The translations under genes and the position numbers were made by a program. The notes under the pieces are model-generated. The model was not told the DNA's origin. It worked only from the letters and a program-made list of their open reading frames with translations, and made no database searches. Shown piece after piece: positions 53,664 to 61,668 of a stretch of DNA of 64,000 bases. The DNA is from Luteitalea sp. (GTDB lineage Bacteria; Acidobacteriota; Vicinamibacteria; Vicinamibacterales; Vicinamibacteraceae), in contig WHTT01000012.1 in assembly GCA_009377605.1 (NCBI GenBank), positions 1 to 64,000 of the forward strand. Direction: 5' to 3'. The first letter of the stretch is position 1. Every line of letters starts with the position of its first letter.

Positions 53664-54506
53664 TCAAGACTCGAGCGCCTTCCGACAATAGTCCAAGCAC
53701 CTCCTCACTTCTGCGACCGTATCCGTGCCCTTGTACTCGTATTCGATGTTGGCCTGGATCGGCCACCCACCTTCGCGCACCAACTGCAGCACCTCGGTGA
53801 TCGGCGTGTCCCCCTCGCCGAACGGCACGTTGTCGCCCTGGTCGCGCCTCCGATCCTTGATGTGGAGCGCCAGGACGTCGGCGTGATGCTCCTCGAGGAA
53901 CGCCACCGGGTCGAAGTTCGCCGCCACGAAATGCCCGATGTCGAGGTTGATCTTGATGGCATCCCCGCCGAGCTCCTGCGCGCGCGCGAAGTCATCCGGC
54001 GTCGCCGTCTCGTCGTTCCCGATCCGCGAGTGATTGTGATAGGCGACGACCATGTCGGCCTTCCTGGCCAGCGGTCCAATTCGCCGAGCCAGGCTGACCT
54101 TCGTCGACGTGGTCACGAGCGTCACGCCGAGCGCACGGGCAAACTCGAACGTGCGCGCAAGCTCCTCGTCTGTGGCATCCGGCGAGAACTGCCCGTTGAA
54201 GGCGTGAATCGCCACGCCCGCCTTGTCGAAGAGCGCCTTGGCCTGCTGAAAGTCCTCGGCGGTGGCCGGCTCCTTGTTGGGTCGCTGGACATGCCCAGCC
54301 CACAGCTCGCAGGTCTCGATCCCGAGCGTGGCCATGGCGTCGACTGCCGCCGCCAGCTCCAGGTCGCGAAAGCTGTAGCTCTGCACCCCAAGCTGCACGC
54401 CGCGGATGGCCGCGGTCACCACGGAGGAGGCAGCCCCGCTCCAGCCGACGAGTGCCGTCCCTGCCGTCGTCGCAGCGAGCGTGTGCAGAAAGTCACGACG
54501 ATTCAT
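53664..54506 (-). CDS. Sugar phosphate isomerase/epimerase-type TIM-barrel protein, Tat-exported
   Basis: The start MNRRDFLHTLAATTAG with GGAGCTC upstream gives 280 residues and a Tat signal. The AP-endonuclease-2/xylose-isomerase-like barrel is seen in VQLGVQSYSFRDLELAAAVDAMATLGIETCELWAGH, in the metal-ligand motifs INLDIGHFVAAN and VLALHIKDRRRDQGDNVPFGEGD, and in IQANIEYEYKG. Exported members of this family occur with Gfo/Idh/MocA and DUF1080 genes and are implicated in glycoside elimination or hydration via 3-keto sugars. Its start is eight bases after the stop of a Gfo/Idh/MocA gene, so the two form an operon. Confidence 0.88.
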   Translation of the reverse strand: MNRRDFLHTLAATTAGTALVGWSGAASSVVTAAIRGVQLGVQSYSFRDLELAAAVDAMATLGIETCELWAGHVQRPNKEPATAEDFQQAKALFDKAGVAIHAFNGQFSPDATDEELARTFEFARALGVTLVTTSTKVSLARRIGPLARKADMVVAYHNHSRIGNDETATPDDFARAQELGGDAIKINLDIGHFVAANFDPVAFLEEHHADVLALHIKDRRRDQGDNVPFGEGDTPITEVLQLVREGGWPIQANIEYEYKGTDTVAEVRRCLDYCRKALES

Positions 54507-54514
54507 ATGAGCTC

Positions 54515-55966
54515 CTACCGTGCAGCGACGCGCGCACTCGTGCGCGCTGTGTTCTCGCCGTCCACTTCGACCATCTTTTCTGGATCCCACGAGACCGGAC
54601 GCTGTTCGAAGTAGCTGACGTTCGACAACACGGCCGGTCCGGCCGCCCGCAGGCCAAAAGTCGGATCCTCGACCACGGGCTTACGCGTGCGCACCGCGTT
54701 GAAGAAATTCGCGAAGTGATCGTAGCTGTCATCGTACCCACGCGGCGCCGTCCATACTTCCTCGGGCTGCTCTCCCATGGCGGCGTGGGTCCGGCTGAAC
54801 GAGGGCTCCTCTTCCGGATACTTCTGGTAGTACTCCTCGAGGAACGCTTCCTGCACCGCTTCGGGGAACGTGTCGATGGTATGGCCAGGCGCTTTGGAGC
54901 GCGCGCTCTTGGCCACCCGCACCTCGTCGCCCTCGAGCGTCAGCATGCCGTCGCTCCCAACGAATCGAAATTGAGAGCCTCCGCCACCGCCAGCCGCGAA
55001 GTCGACCCTGAGCGTGAGGTTGAACGCGGGATGTGTGGCCGTCTTGGGATAGTCGCACACCGCGATCATCACGTCCGGCACATCCCGGCCATCGTTCCAG
55101 AAGCGCAGGCCGCCGGCCGAGAGCACGCGCGTCGGCCCGTTCGACGCGAGAATGTAGTGGATACCCGAGAAGAGGTGAACGAAGAGGTCGCCCGCAACGC
55201 CGGTCCCGTAGTCGCGATAGTTGCGGAATCGAAAGAGCCGCATGGCCTCGAACGGACGCTTGGGTGCCGGTCCGAGATAGCGGTCCCAGTCGATTGTCTG
55301 AGGCGAGGCGTCGGGCGGCATCGAATACTGCCACGCCCCAAGCGCCGAGTTGCGATCGATGTACGCCTCGACGAGATTGAGATCGCCAATCGCCCCGGCC
55401 TCGATCAGCTCACGCGCTTTCGTGTACACGATCGAGCTCACCCGCTGGCTGCCCACTTGCAGGATGCGCCCCGTCTTCTTGGCCCCATCGATGAGCGCCT
55501 GCCCCTGGTCCGCGTGCTGGACCATCGGCTTCTCCACGTACACGTCTTTGCCCGCCTTCATGGCGTCGAGCGCGATCTGCTGGTGCCAGTGATCCGACGT
55601 GGCGATGATCACGGCGTCCACATCCGGGCGCGCGAGAATCTCCTCGTAGTGGCGGGCGGTCACGAGGTCGTCGCCCCACCGCTCCTTGCAGCGGGTCATC
55701 CGGCCGTCGTAGCAGTCGGAAGCCGCCACCAGCGCAACGCCAGGAACCTGAAGCGCCACCTCCGCATCGTGCTGCCCTTGCCCGCCCGCGCCAATCAGCG
55801 CGACCTGGATCTTGTCGTTGGGCGACGGCGCGGGAGGCGGGGCTTGTCGAAGCGGCAGGACGCGCGCCTCGGCACGACCTGGGTCGAACGCCGCCGCCCC
55901 GAACGCGAGCGAGCCGGCAGCAGATACCTTCAAGAAATCTCGACGGGAAGCCATTCGGTCAGCCAT
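54515..55966 (-). CDS. Gfo/Idh/MocA family oxidoreductase, Tat-exported
   Basis: The 483-residue protein starts with MADRMASRRDFLKVSA, a Tat signal. Landmarks are VALIGAGGQGQHDAEV, VIIATSDHWHQQIALDAMKAGKDVYVEKP and GDLFVHLFSGIHYIL. The length with an extra Gly-rich loop (AAGGGGGSQFRFVG) suggests a periplasmic GFOR-like member. It is first in an operon with the exported TIM-barrel gene and diverges from a third Gfo/Idh/MocA gene across about 400 bases. Its likely role is oxidation of a glycoside at C3 or a similar step, by inference. Confidence 0.9.
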   Translation of the reverse strand: MADRMASRRDFLKVSAAGSLAFGAAAFDPGRAEARVLPLRQAPPPAPSPNDKIQVALIGAGGQGQHDAEVALQVPGVALVAASDCYDGRMTRCKERWGDDLVTARHYEEILARPDVDAVIIATSDHWHQQIALDAMKAGKDVYVEKPMVQHADQGQALIDGAKKTGRILQVGSQRVSSIVYTKARELIEAGAIGDLNLVEAYIDRNSALGAWQYSMPPDASPQTIDWDRYLGPAPKRPFEAMRLFRFRNYRDYGTGVAGDLFVHLFSGIHYILASNGPTRVLSAGGLRFWNDGRDVPDVMIAVCDYPKTATHPAFNLTLRVDFAAGGGGGSQFRFVGSDGMLTLEGDEVRVAKSARSKAPGHTIDTFPEAVQEAFLEEYYQKYPEEEPSFSRTHAAMGEQPEEVWTAPRGYDDSYDHFANFFNAVRTRKPVVEDPTFGLRAAGPAVLSNVSYFEQRPVSWDPEKMVEVDGENTARTSARVAAR

Positions 55967-56369
55967 GATGGTTTCATCTCAGCGCTGGAGGGAGGAGCCG
56001 CACCGTCCAAGCTAGGCTCATACTGGTGTGACCATTGAGACAAACGACGATGTATCAGCTCCCGAATCAGTGGATTATCGAATTGTAGCATGGAGCCGAT
56101 CCGCCGGTTAAGGCAAGATCAGGAATCAGGACACGGGAATTAGCAATCGGCTTGCCATGAGCGAGCCTAACGGCTCGCCGAAGGCGGGCCGTCAGGCGAG
56201 TCGAATGGAAAAAGCGTGATAGGATTCGCTCGAATTGCACCAGTGCTGACCACAAGAAGATCAGGGTCCAATGTGGTCCTACCAACATTGCCTCGGTGCG
56301 CTAACGGCCGCCTCGGCGAGGCGGCCCTACCGAGGATTGTTGGTTCCGGTCAGCAAGGAGACGCAACCC
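55967..56369. other. Divergent intergenic region between two Gfo/Idh/MocA genes
   Basis: This about 400-base region contains a hairpin GCGAGCC-TAAC-GGCTCGC at 56161-56178, some ATCAGGA repeats near 56110 and a REP-like palindrome at 56306-56331. Promoters for both directions must lie here; AT-richer sequence near 56065-56095 is a candidate zone. No gene is seen. Confidence 0.5.
56306..56331. repeat. REP-like palindrome copy near the Gfo/Idh/MocA start
   Basis: GGCCGCCTCGGCGAGGCGGCC is a perfect palindrome followed by CTACC. It ends about 40 bases before the start codon and so may be in the 5' untranslated leader. Confidence 0.8.
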
Positions 56370-57719
56370 ATGGCAACCGATCGACGAACGTTCATTCGCA
56401 TGGCGGGGGCTGGCGCAGCCGGTCTGGCCGTGACGCCAGCCTCGAGCTATGCGCGCATCCTCGGGGCGAACGACCGCGTGCGCGTCGGCGTCGTGGGCTT
56501 CTCGGATCGCTGCAGGGGCTCGCTCCTCCCGGCGTTCCAGAGCCACGCCAACCCACTCAACTTCGAGCTCGTCGCCGTCTCGGACATTTGGAGCCGCAGA
56601 CGCGACGACGGTGTGGCAGCGGTCGAGAAGCTCGCCGGGAGAGCGCCCGCCGCCTGCCGGAACAACGAAGAGCTCTACGCGCGCAATGATGTGGATGCCG
56701 TGATCATTGCAACGGCCGACCATCAGCACGCGTATCACTGCATCGAGGCGGTGACCGCGGGGCGCGATTGCTACGTCGAGAAGCCCTTCGCGCACACGAT
56801 GAAGCATGCGCGCGACGCGCGCCAAGCGGTCAAGGAGTCCGGCAAGATCATGCAGGTCGGGACGCAACGCCGGAGTGCCGCGAACTATCAGGCGGCGGCC
56901 GACTTCATTCAGTCCGGCAAGTTTGGCGACCTCGTCATGGTCGAGATGACCTGGAACGTCAACCAACCGGGCCGCTGGCGGCGGAAGGAGCTCGTCCAGG
57001 AGATCCGCCCTGAAGAGACGGACTGGAAGCGGTTCCTCATCGACTACGAGGACGAGCCGTGGGATCCGCGAAAGTATTTGGAGTTCCGGCTGTTCTGGCC
57101 GTATTCCTCTGGGATTCCGGATCAGTGGATGGTGCATCAGATCGACACGGTGCACTGGTTCACTGGCCTGCCCCGCCCGCGCAGCGTCGTTGCCAACGGG
57201 GGCGTCTACCTCTGGAAGGACGGCCGCGTGAACTGGGACACCTTCACCGGCGTCTTCGACTATGGTCCGCTCGACGATCCCTCCAAGGGCTTCCAGGTGG
57301 TCTACGCCTCACGTATGACCAACTCGGCGGGCGACGTGAAGGAGATCTATCGGTCCAACGGTGGCACGCTGGATCTCGACCAGAACAAGGTGACGCCCGA
57401 GGGTGGCCTCGAGCAACGCCGCGCATCCGCCATGGGCATGGACGCCAATCTCTTGTCGGAGGCGTCACTCTCGGCGGCGGCCAAGATGGAGACGGGTGCC
57501 GACACCGGCGCCGACAACGCCACTTCGGCCAACATGCGGAACTGGATGGAATCGGTGCGAAGCCGCAAGACGCCGAATGCAGATATCGAGGCTGCCTACA
57601 ACCATTCGGTCGCCCTCTGTATGACCATTGCCGCCATGCAGACGGGCCAGCGCATTTCGTTCGATGATGAGCGGCAAGATGTCGTCATTGGAGGAGGGAA
57701 CCGTGGAACGCAGGAATAG
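56370..57719 (+). CDS. Gfo/Idh/MocA family oxidoreductase, Tat-exported
   Basis: The start MATDRRTFIRMAG (449 residues) has AAGGAG nine bases upstream and forms a Tat signal; upstream open frame is repeat sequence. Landmarks are VGVVGFSDRCRGS (a degenerate Rossmann Gly motif, with F-S replacing the usual G-x-G), VIIATADHQHAYHCIEAVTAGRDCYVEKP and IPDQWMVHQIDTVHWF. The altered Gly motif could alter cofactor binding. Its 3' end overlaps the DUF6807 start by 17 bases, so the two are coupled. Likely role is oxidation of a sugar or glycoside in the periplasm. Confidence 0.88.
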   Translation: MATDRRTFIRMAGAGAAGLAVTPASSYARILGANDRVRVGVVGFSDRCRGSLLPAFQSHANPLNFELVAVSDIWSRRRDDGVAAVEKLAGRAPAACRNNEELYARNDVDAVIIATADHQHAYHCIEAVTAGRDCYVEKPFAHTMKHARDARQAVKESGKIMQVGTQRRSAANYQAAADFIQSGKFGDLVMVEMTWNVNQPGRWRRKELVQEIRPEETDWKRFLIDYEDEPWDPRKYLEFRLFWPYSSGIPDQWMVHQIDTVHWFTGLPRPRSVVANGGVYLWKDGRVNWDTFTGVFDYGPLDDPSKGFQVVYASRMTNSAGDVKEIYRSNGGTLDLDQNKVTPEGGLEQRRASAMGMDANLLSEASLSAAAKMETGADTGADNATSANMRNWMESVRSRKTPNADIEAAYNHSVALCMTIAAMQTGQRISFDDERQDVVIGGGNRGTQE

Positions 57720-58860
57720 CGGGTGGAGCTCTTGGTCCGCTGCGGCGGGCGCTCTCACGGCAGCGGCTGTTGGTGTCGCCGCGTTTGCCGTGTCGGTTGC
57801 CGGCTCTCCGCGCACCCAGAACGGCTCATCTGGAGCCGGCGAGGAGGGGCGTGTCGAAATCGTGCCGCACGACGAGCAGCGCCGTGTGGACATCGAGGTG
57901 GACGGCAAGCCGTTCACCTCCTATATCTGGCCGACCACGCTCAAGAAGCCGGTCCTTTACCCGTTGCGAACGGCCGAAGGCGCGGAAGTGACGCGAGGCT
58001 TTCCTCCGAAGCCTGGCGAGCGTGCCGACCATCCGCACCAGGTCGGGCTGTGGTTCAACTTCGGCAACGTGAACGGCTTCGACTTCTGGAACAACTCCGA
58101 GGCCATCCCGGCTGATCGCGAGCCGAAGATGGGAACGATCCTCCACGAGAAGATCACGGAGACGCAGAGCGGCCCCGGAGAAGGGCGCCTGGGTATTCAG
58201 GCACTCTGGCGGCAAGGCGACGGGAAGGAGATCCTGCGCGAGGACACGACATTCGTCTTCAGGGCGAGCCCCGGCGTGCGAACCATCGACCGCGTGACGA
58301 CGCTGACGCCGCTGGCGGCGTCGGTCGCGATGAGTGACACCTCCGGCGGCGAGCCCGCAGAGGCAGCCAAAGAAGGCGTGCTCGGTATTCGGGTGGCCAG
58401 AGCGCTCGAGGATCCAAACGAGGAGGGCGGGCAGTTCACCGATGCCTCCGGCAAAGTAACCAAGGTCGAACAAATGGATACGTCCGGCGTCACCGGCGTC
58501 TACACCAGCAGCGAGGGCAAGACGGCCGGGGATGTCTGGGGTACGCGCGGCCGTTGGACCATGCTCTCTGGTACCGTGGACGACAAGCCGGCGACGATTG
58601 CAATTCTCGACACGCCGAGCAATCCCGGCTTTCCCACGTACTGGCACGCGCGTGGCTACGGCCTCTTTGCCGCGAACCCACTCGGCCAAGCGGTCTTCAG
58701 TGAAGGAAAGGAGCGGCTCGACTTCTCGATCGCCGCCGATGAGCCAGCGAAGTTCCGCTATCGCGTGCTCATCCTGAGCAGCCAGCCGTCTGCCGAGGAA
58801 ATGGAAGAGCTCTATCAGGAGTGGGTGAAGACGAACGAAGGTGAATCGGTGACAAGGTGA
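57703..58860 (+). CDS. DUF6807 (PmoA-like) family protein, exported
   Basis: A GTG start (VERRNSGWSSW) lies just after GGAGGAGGG and overlaps the Gfo/Idh/MocA gene by 17 bases, giving 385 residues. The N-terminus is signal-like (AGALTAAAVGVAAFAVSVAGS). The body carries DUF6807 marks: KPVLYPLRTAEGAEVTRGF, DHPHQVGLWFNFGNVNGFDFWNN and GFPTYWHARGYGLFAANPLG. The family is often annotated as methane-oxygenase PmoA, which is unsupported. Members commonly accompany Gfo/Idh/MocA genes in sugar loci, and a jelly-roll sugar-binding or epimerase-like role is plausible. The last codons run into a GTGACAGG tandem repeat. Confidence 0.85.
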   Translation: MERRNSGWSSWSAAAGALTAAAVGVAAFAVSVAGSPRTQNGSSGAGEEGRVEIVPHDEQRRVDIEVDGKPFTSYIWPTTLKKPVLYPLRTAEGAEVTRGFPPKPGERADHPHQVGLWFNFGNVNGFDFWNNSEAIPADREPKMGTILHEKITETQSGPGEGRLGIQALWRQGDGKEILREDTTFVFRASPGVRTIDRVTTLTPLAASVAMSDTSGGEPAEAAKEGVLGIRVARALEDPNEEGGQFTDASGKVTKVEQMDTSGVTGVYTSSEGKTAGDVWGTRGRWTMLSGTVDDKPATIAILDTPSNPGFPTYWHARGYGLFAANPLGQAVFSEGKERLDFSIAADEPAKFRYRVLILSSQPSAEEMEELYQEWVKTNEGESVTR

Positions 58861-58885
58861 CAGGGTGACAGGGTGACAGGGTGAC
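58849..58885. repeat. GTGACAGG tandem repeat overlapping the DUF6807 stop
   Basis: Four to five GGTGACAG units begin within the last codons of the gene (SVTR and stop) and continue about 25 bases past it. The unit is the same as in the left arm near 8640. Confidence 0.75.
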
Positions 58886-58889
58886 GACA

Positions 58890-58926
58890 CGTAGCGCGCG
58901 AGCGCGACGAGGGGCCCCTCGCTACG
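58890..58926. terminator. GC-rich hairpin between DUF6807 and cytochrome genes
   Basis: CGTAGCG (58890-58896) pairs with CGCTACG (58920-58926), and inside lies the self-complementary CGAGGGGCCCCTCG. No T-tract follows, so a terminator or REP-like role is only inferred. Confidence 0.45.
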
Positions 58927-59015
58927 TACCAAGTGAGCTACCGAAACGTGGCGTTAAGGTAAGATGGGTTGATGTGCTGGCGTGGCCAACCTGAACCTCG
59001 AGAGGGCTTGCAAAC

Positions 59016-59405
59016 GTGAAACGCCTTGTCGGACTGTCACCTTTCATCTTTGCAGCGAGCGTCGTGCTCGCCGGAGCGTTCTTTCTCGGATCCAAGCTCG
59101 TGATGGCGCAAGAAGCGGGAACGGCTCAAGCGTCGGCGGATCCGAAGGCCGAGGAGATCTACACGACACGGTGCGTGGCCTGCCATGGCGCCGACGGCGA
59201 CTCGCAGCTTCCGGAGATGAGCTTTACCGACGGAGTCTGGAAGCACGGCTCTTCGGAGGGGGAAGTTGCGAAGACCATCACGGACGGCGTGCCTGGCACC
59301 GCCATGATGCCGTTCGAATCGCAGCTCTCACAAGAAGAAATCGAGACGCTCGCCAAGTACGTGCGGCAGTTCGATCCGAAGCTGCGCGAGGGGGACAAGG
59401 AATAG
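59016..59405 (+). CDS. Class I c-type cytochrome, exported/anchored
   Basis: The 129-residue protein starts at a GTG; the ribosome-binding site is weak. The N-terminal segment (LSPFIFAASVVLAGAFFLGSKLVMAQ) is a signal or membrane anchor. The haem motif is CVACH (Cys53, Cys56, His57), and the axial Met is in TAMMPFESQLSQEEIETLAKYVRQF, the usual C-terminal helix. Size and motifs fit small cytochrome c (cytochrome_CBB3-like). Next to exported Gfo/Idh/MocA and DUF6807 genes it may accept electrons from a periplasmic sugar oxidation, but this is inference. Confidence 0.9.
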   Translation: MKRLVGLSPFIFAASVVLAGAFFLGSKLVMAQEAGTAQASADPKAEEIYTTRCVACHGADGDSQLPEMSFTDGVWKHGSSEGEVAKTITDGVPGTAMMPFESQLSQEEIETLAKYVRQFDPKLREGDKE

Positions 59406-59555
59406 GGATCTAGGGATCTAGGGCTCTAGGGTTCCAGGGTTCCAGGCGTAAAGGGGCCGACGCTTCCACCGTCGGCCCGAAGAGCCTACCACCTGCATTC
59501 GCACGACCCGTTCCCTAGATCCCTTGGCCCCTAGATCCCTTGCCCCGTCACCCTT
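59403..59555. repeat. Inverted tandem repeat arms at the cytochrome/TIM-barrel convergent junction
   Basis: The left arm has TAGGGATC units (59403-59445), starting within the cytochrome stop codon. The right arm has CCCTAGAT and related units in the reverse sense (59513-59540), ending before the TIM-barrel stop. The loop contains GGGCCGACG and CGTCGGCCC (59455-59479), a second perfect 9-bp inverted repeat. Confidence 0.75.
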
Positions 59556-60431
59556 TCACACATCACAAAGCTGCACCGCTTCCCCGAGCGAGGTCAGCGG
59601 CTCGCGCGTTGGGATGAACTCGTGCGCGAAGTACCCCGTGTAGCCCTTGTCGACGATGGCGCGCGCGATGGCATCCCACTGGAGCTCTTGCGTGCCGTCG
59701 AGCTCATGACGGCCTGGTACGCCGCCCGTGTGGAAGTGGCCAATGTAGTCCCAGTTATCCGTGATCGTCCGGATGACGTCCCCCTCCATGATCTGCATGT
59801 GGTAGATGTCGTACAGCAGCTTGACGCGAGGTGAACCGACCGCCTTCATCACCTGGACGCCGAACGGTGTGTGGTCGCCCTGGTAGCCCTCGTGATCGAC
59901 CTTGCTGTTCAGCAGCTCGACGCAGACGGTCACTTCGTGCTCCTCAGCGACCTTGACTACTTTGCCCAGCGCGTCGGTACAGTTGCGCACCGCTTGCTCA
60001 TCGTCGATGTTCGGTCGCCGGTTTCCGAAGAAGACGATCACATTCGGCACGCCGGCCTTGGCCGCCCTCGGGATGGCCGAGGTGAGCGCCGACACAATCT
60101 CGTCGTGATTCGCTGGATCGTTCAGACCATCTGGAATCGAGCCGGCACGGACCGATCCCATCGAGCAGGTCAGACCGTACTCCTTGGCAACCGACCAGTC
60201 TTCCTCTCTCAAGAGGTCGATGGCCGTGAGGCCGAGGTCCGCGACGCCTTTACAAAACGTGCGGAATTCGACCTTCTCGTAACACCAACGACAGACCGAC
60301 TGCTTCAAGCGCGCCTTCGAGACGACGTTCTCCCCCGCCGCCCCAGCGGCTGCGATCCTCGTGGCACCGGCACCCAAGGCTAGCGCCGCACCGCCCGCGG
60401 TCGTTAGCACATCCCGCCTCGTGATGTCCAT
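59556..60431 (-). CDS. Hydroxypyruvate isomerase-like TIM-barrel protein, Tat-exported
   Basis: The 291-residue protein begins MDITRRDVLTTAGG, a Tat signal. The barrel has DIYHMQIMEGDVIRTI, a hallmark of hydroxypyruvate isomerase (Hyi)-like enzymes, with metal-ligand residues also in VCVELLNSK and GHFHTGGVPGRHEL. It is the last gene of the minus-strand uronate operon, 11 bases after ManD. True Hyi is cytoplasmic, so export suggests a different substrate, such as a keto-sugar or elimination product. Confidence 0.87.
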   Translation of the reverse strand: MDITRRDVLTTAGGAALALGAGATRIAAAGAAGENVVSKARLKQSVCRWCYEKVEFRTFCKGVADLGLTAIDLLREEDWSVAKEYGLTCSMGSVRAGSIPDGLNDPANHDEIVSALTSAIPRAAKAGVPNVIVFFGNRRPNIDDEQAVRNCTDALGKVVKVAEEHEVTVCVELLNSKVDHEGYQGDHTPFGVQVMKAVGSPRVKLLYDIYHMQIMEGDVIRTITDNWDYIGHFHTGGVPGRHELDGTQELQWDAIARAIVDKGYTGYFAHEFIPTREPLTSLGEAVQLCDV

Positions 60432-60442
60432 GTTGCCCTCCC

Positions 60443-61654
60443 TTACCAGCTGTGCATCGTCCCGTCGACCCGCCGATTCACCGGGAGGTAAGCGGGGTCG
60501 TACGGGTACTTTGCCGCGAGATCCTCGTCGATCTCAACGCCCAAGCCTGGCTCGTCGCCCGGGTACATGTAGCCGTCCTGGAACGTGTACGCGTGCGGAA
60601 ACACACGATCGGTCTCGTTCAGGTGCGGCATGTATTCCTGGACGCCGAAGTTGTGAACCGACAGATCGAAGTGGAGCGCCGCCGCGATGCAGACCGGGCT
60701 CATATCGGTGGCGCCGTGGCAGCCCGTGCGTACTTGGTGCATTTCGGCAAGGCTGGCAATCTTCCGCAGGTGCGTGATCCCACCTGCATGAACAACGGTT
60801 GTCCGAATGTAGTCGATGAGCTGTTCCTGTATGAGCTTATAGCAATCGAACACACTGTTGAACACTTCGCCCACGGCAATGGGCGTTGTCGTGTGCTGGC
60901 GAATGATACGGAAGCCTTCTTGGAGCTCGCCGGGCGTCGGATCCTCCAGCCAGAGCAGGTGAAATGGCTCGAGCAGTTTGCCGGCGCGCGCCGCCTCTAT
61001 TGGGGTGAGGCGATGGTGGGCATCGTGTAGCAGGTGCACATCTGGGCCGAACTCGGCACGGACTCGCTCGAAGAGCCCGGGCAGAAAGTTCAGATACGCC
61101 TCGGAGCTCCAGCGGCTCTCGGTCGGCGCGGCGCCACGCTCAGCCGGCTCATAGAACATTGCGCCACGGCCGACGCCGTATGTGCTGGCCAAGCCGGGGA
61201 TCCCGGACTGCACCCGCACCGCCTTGTATCCAAGGTCGAGGTAGTGCGCAACGGCCCGCACGGCATCCTCGACCGTTTGACCGTTGGCGTGCCCGTAGAC
61301 GAGCACACCCTCGCGTGAGGCGCCACCAATCAACTGGAACACCGGCACGCCGGCGGCTTTGGCCTTGATGTCCCAGAGGGCCATGTCCACGGCCGAAATC
61401 GACGCCATGGTCACGGGGCCCCGGCGCCAGTACGCGCCTACGTACAGATACTGCCACGTGTCTTCGATTCGGCGGGCATCGCGGCCGATGAGCAGCGGAA
61501 TGACATGGTCGTTGAGGTAGCTGACAACGGCAAGCTCACGCCCGTTGAGCGTTGCGTCGCCCAAACCGGTGACGCCGTCTTCGGTCACGAGCTTCAACGT
61601 CACGAAGTTACGACCCGGACAACACACGATCACCTTCGCATCGACGATTTTCAT
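60443..61654 (-). CDS. manD: D-mannonate dehydratase, enolase superfamily (ManD/RspA-type)
   Basis: The 403-residue protein has the capping domain start [27 protein letters not shown] and the enolase barrel. Family marks are [69 protein letters not shown] and [20 protein letters not shown]; the carboxylate metal ligands lie in the Asp/Glu positions of these motifs. Length and motifs match ManD closely. Family knowledge: Mg-dependent dehydration of D-mannonate (some D-gluconate) to 2-keto-3-deoxygluconate. KdgK and Eda follow in the pathway and are encoded upstream in the same operon. Confidence 0.9.
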   Translation of the reverse strand: MKIVDAKVIVCCPGRNFVTLKLVTEDGVTGLGDATLNGRELAVVSYLNDHVIPLLIGRDARRIEDTWQYLYVGAYWRRGPVTMASISAVDMALWDIKAKAAGVPVFQLIGGASREGVLVYGHANGQTVEDAVRAVAHYLDLGYKAVRVQSGIPGLASTYGVGRGAMFYEPAERGAAPTESRWSSEAYLNFLPGLFERVRAEFGPDVHLLHDAHHRLTPIEAARAGKLLEPFHLLWLEDPTPGELQEGFRIIRQHTTTPIAVGEVFNSVFDCYKLIQEQLIDYIRTTVVHAGGITHLRKIASLAEMHQVRTGCHGATDMSPVCIAAALHFDLSVHNFGVQEYMPHLNETDRVFPHAYTFQDGYMYPGDEPGLGVEIDEDLAAKYPYDPAYLPVNRRVDGTMHSW

Positions 61655-61668
61655 AAGACCTTGGTCCC

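Noticed and set aside
54452-56038. 528-codon plus-strand open frame
   Set aside because: Antisense to the Gfo/Idh/MocA gene with its Tat signal and Rossmann motif; the translation is Arg/His-rich and matches nothing recognisable.
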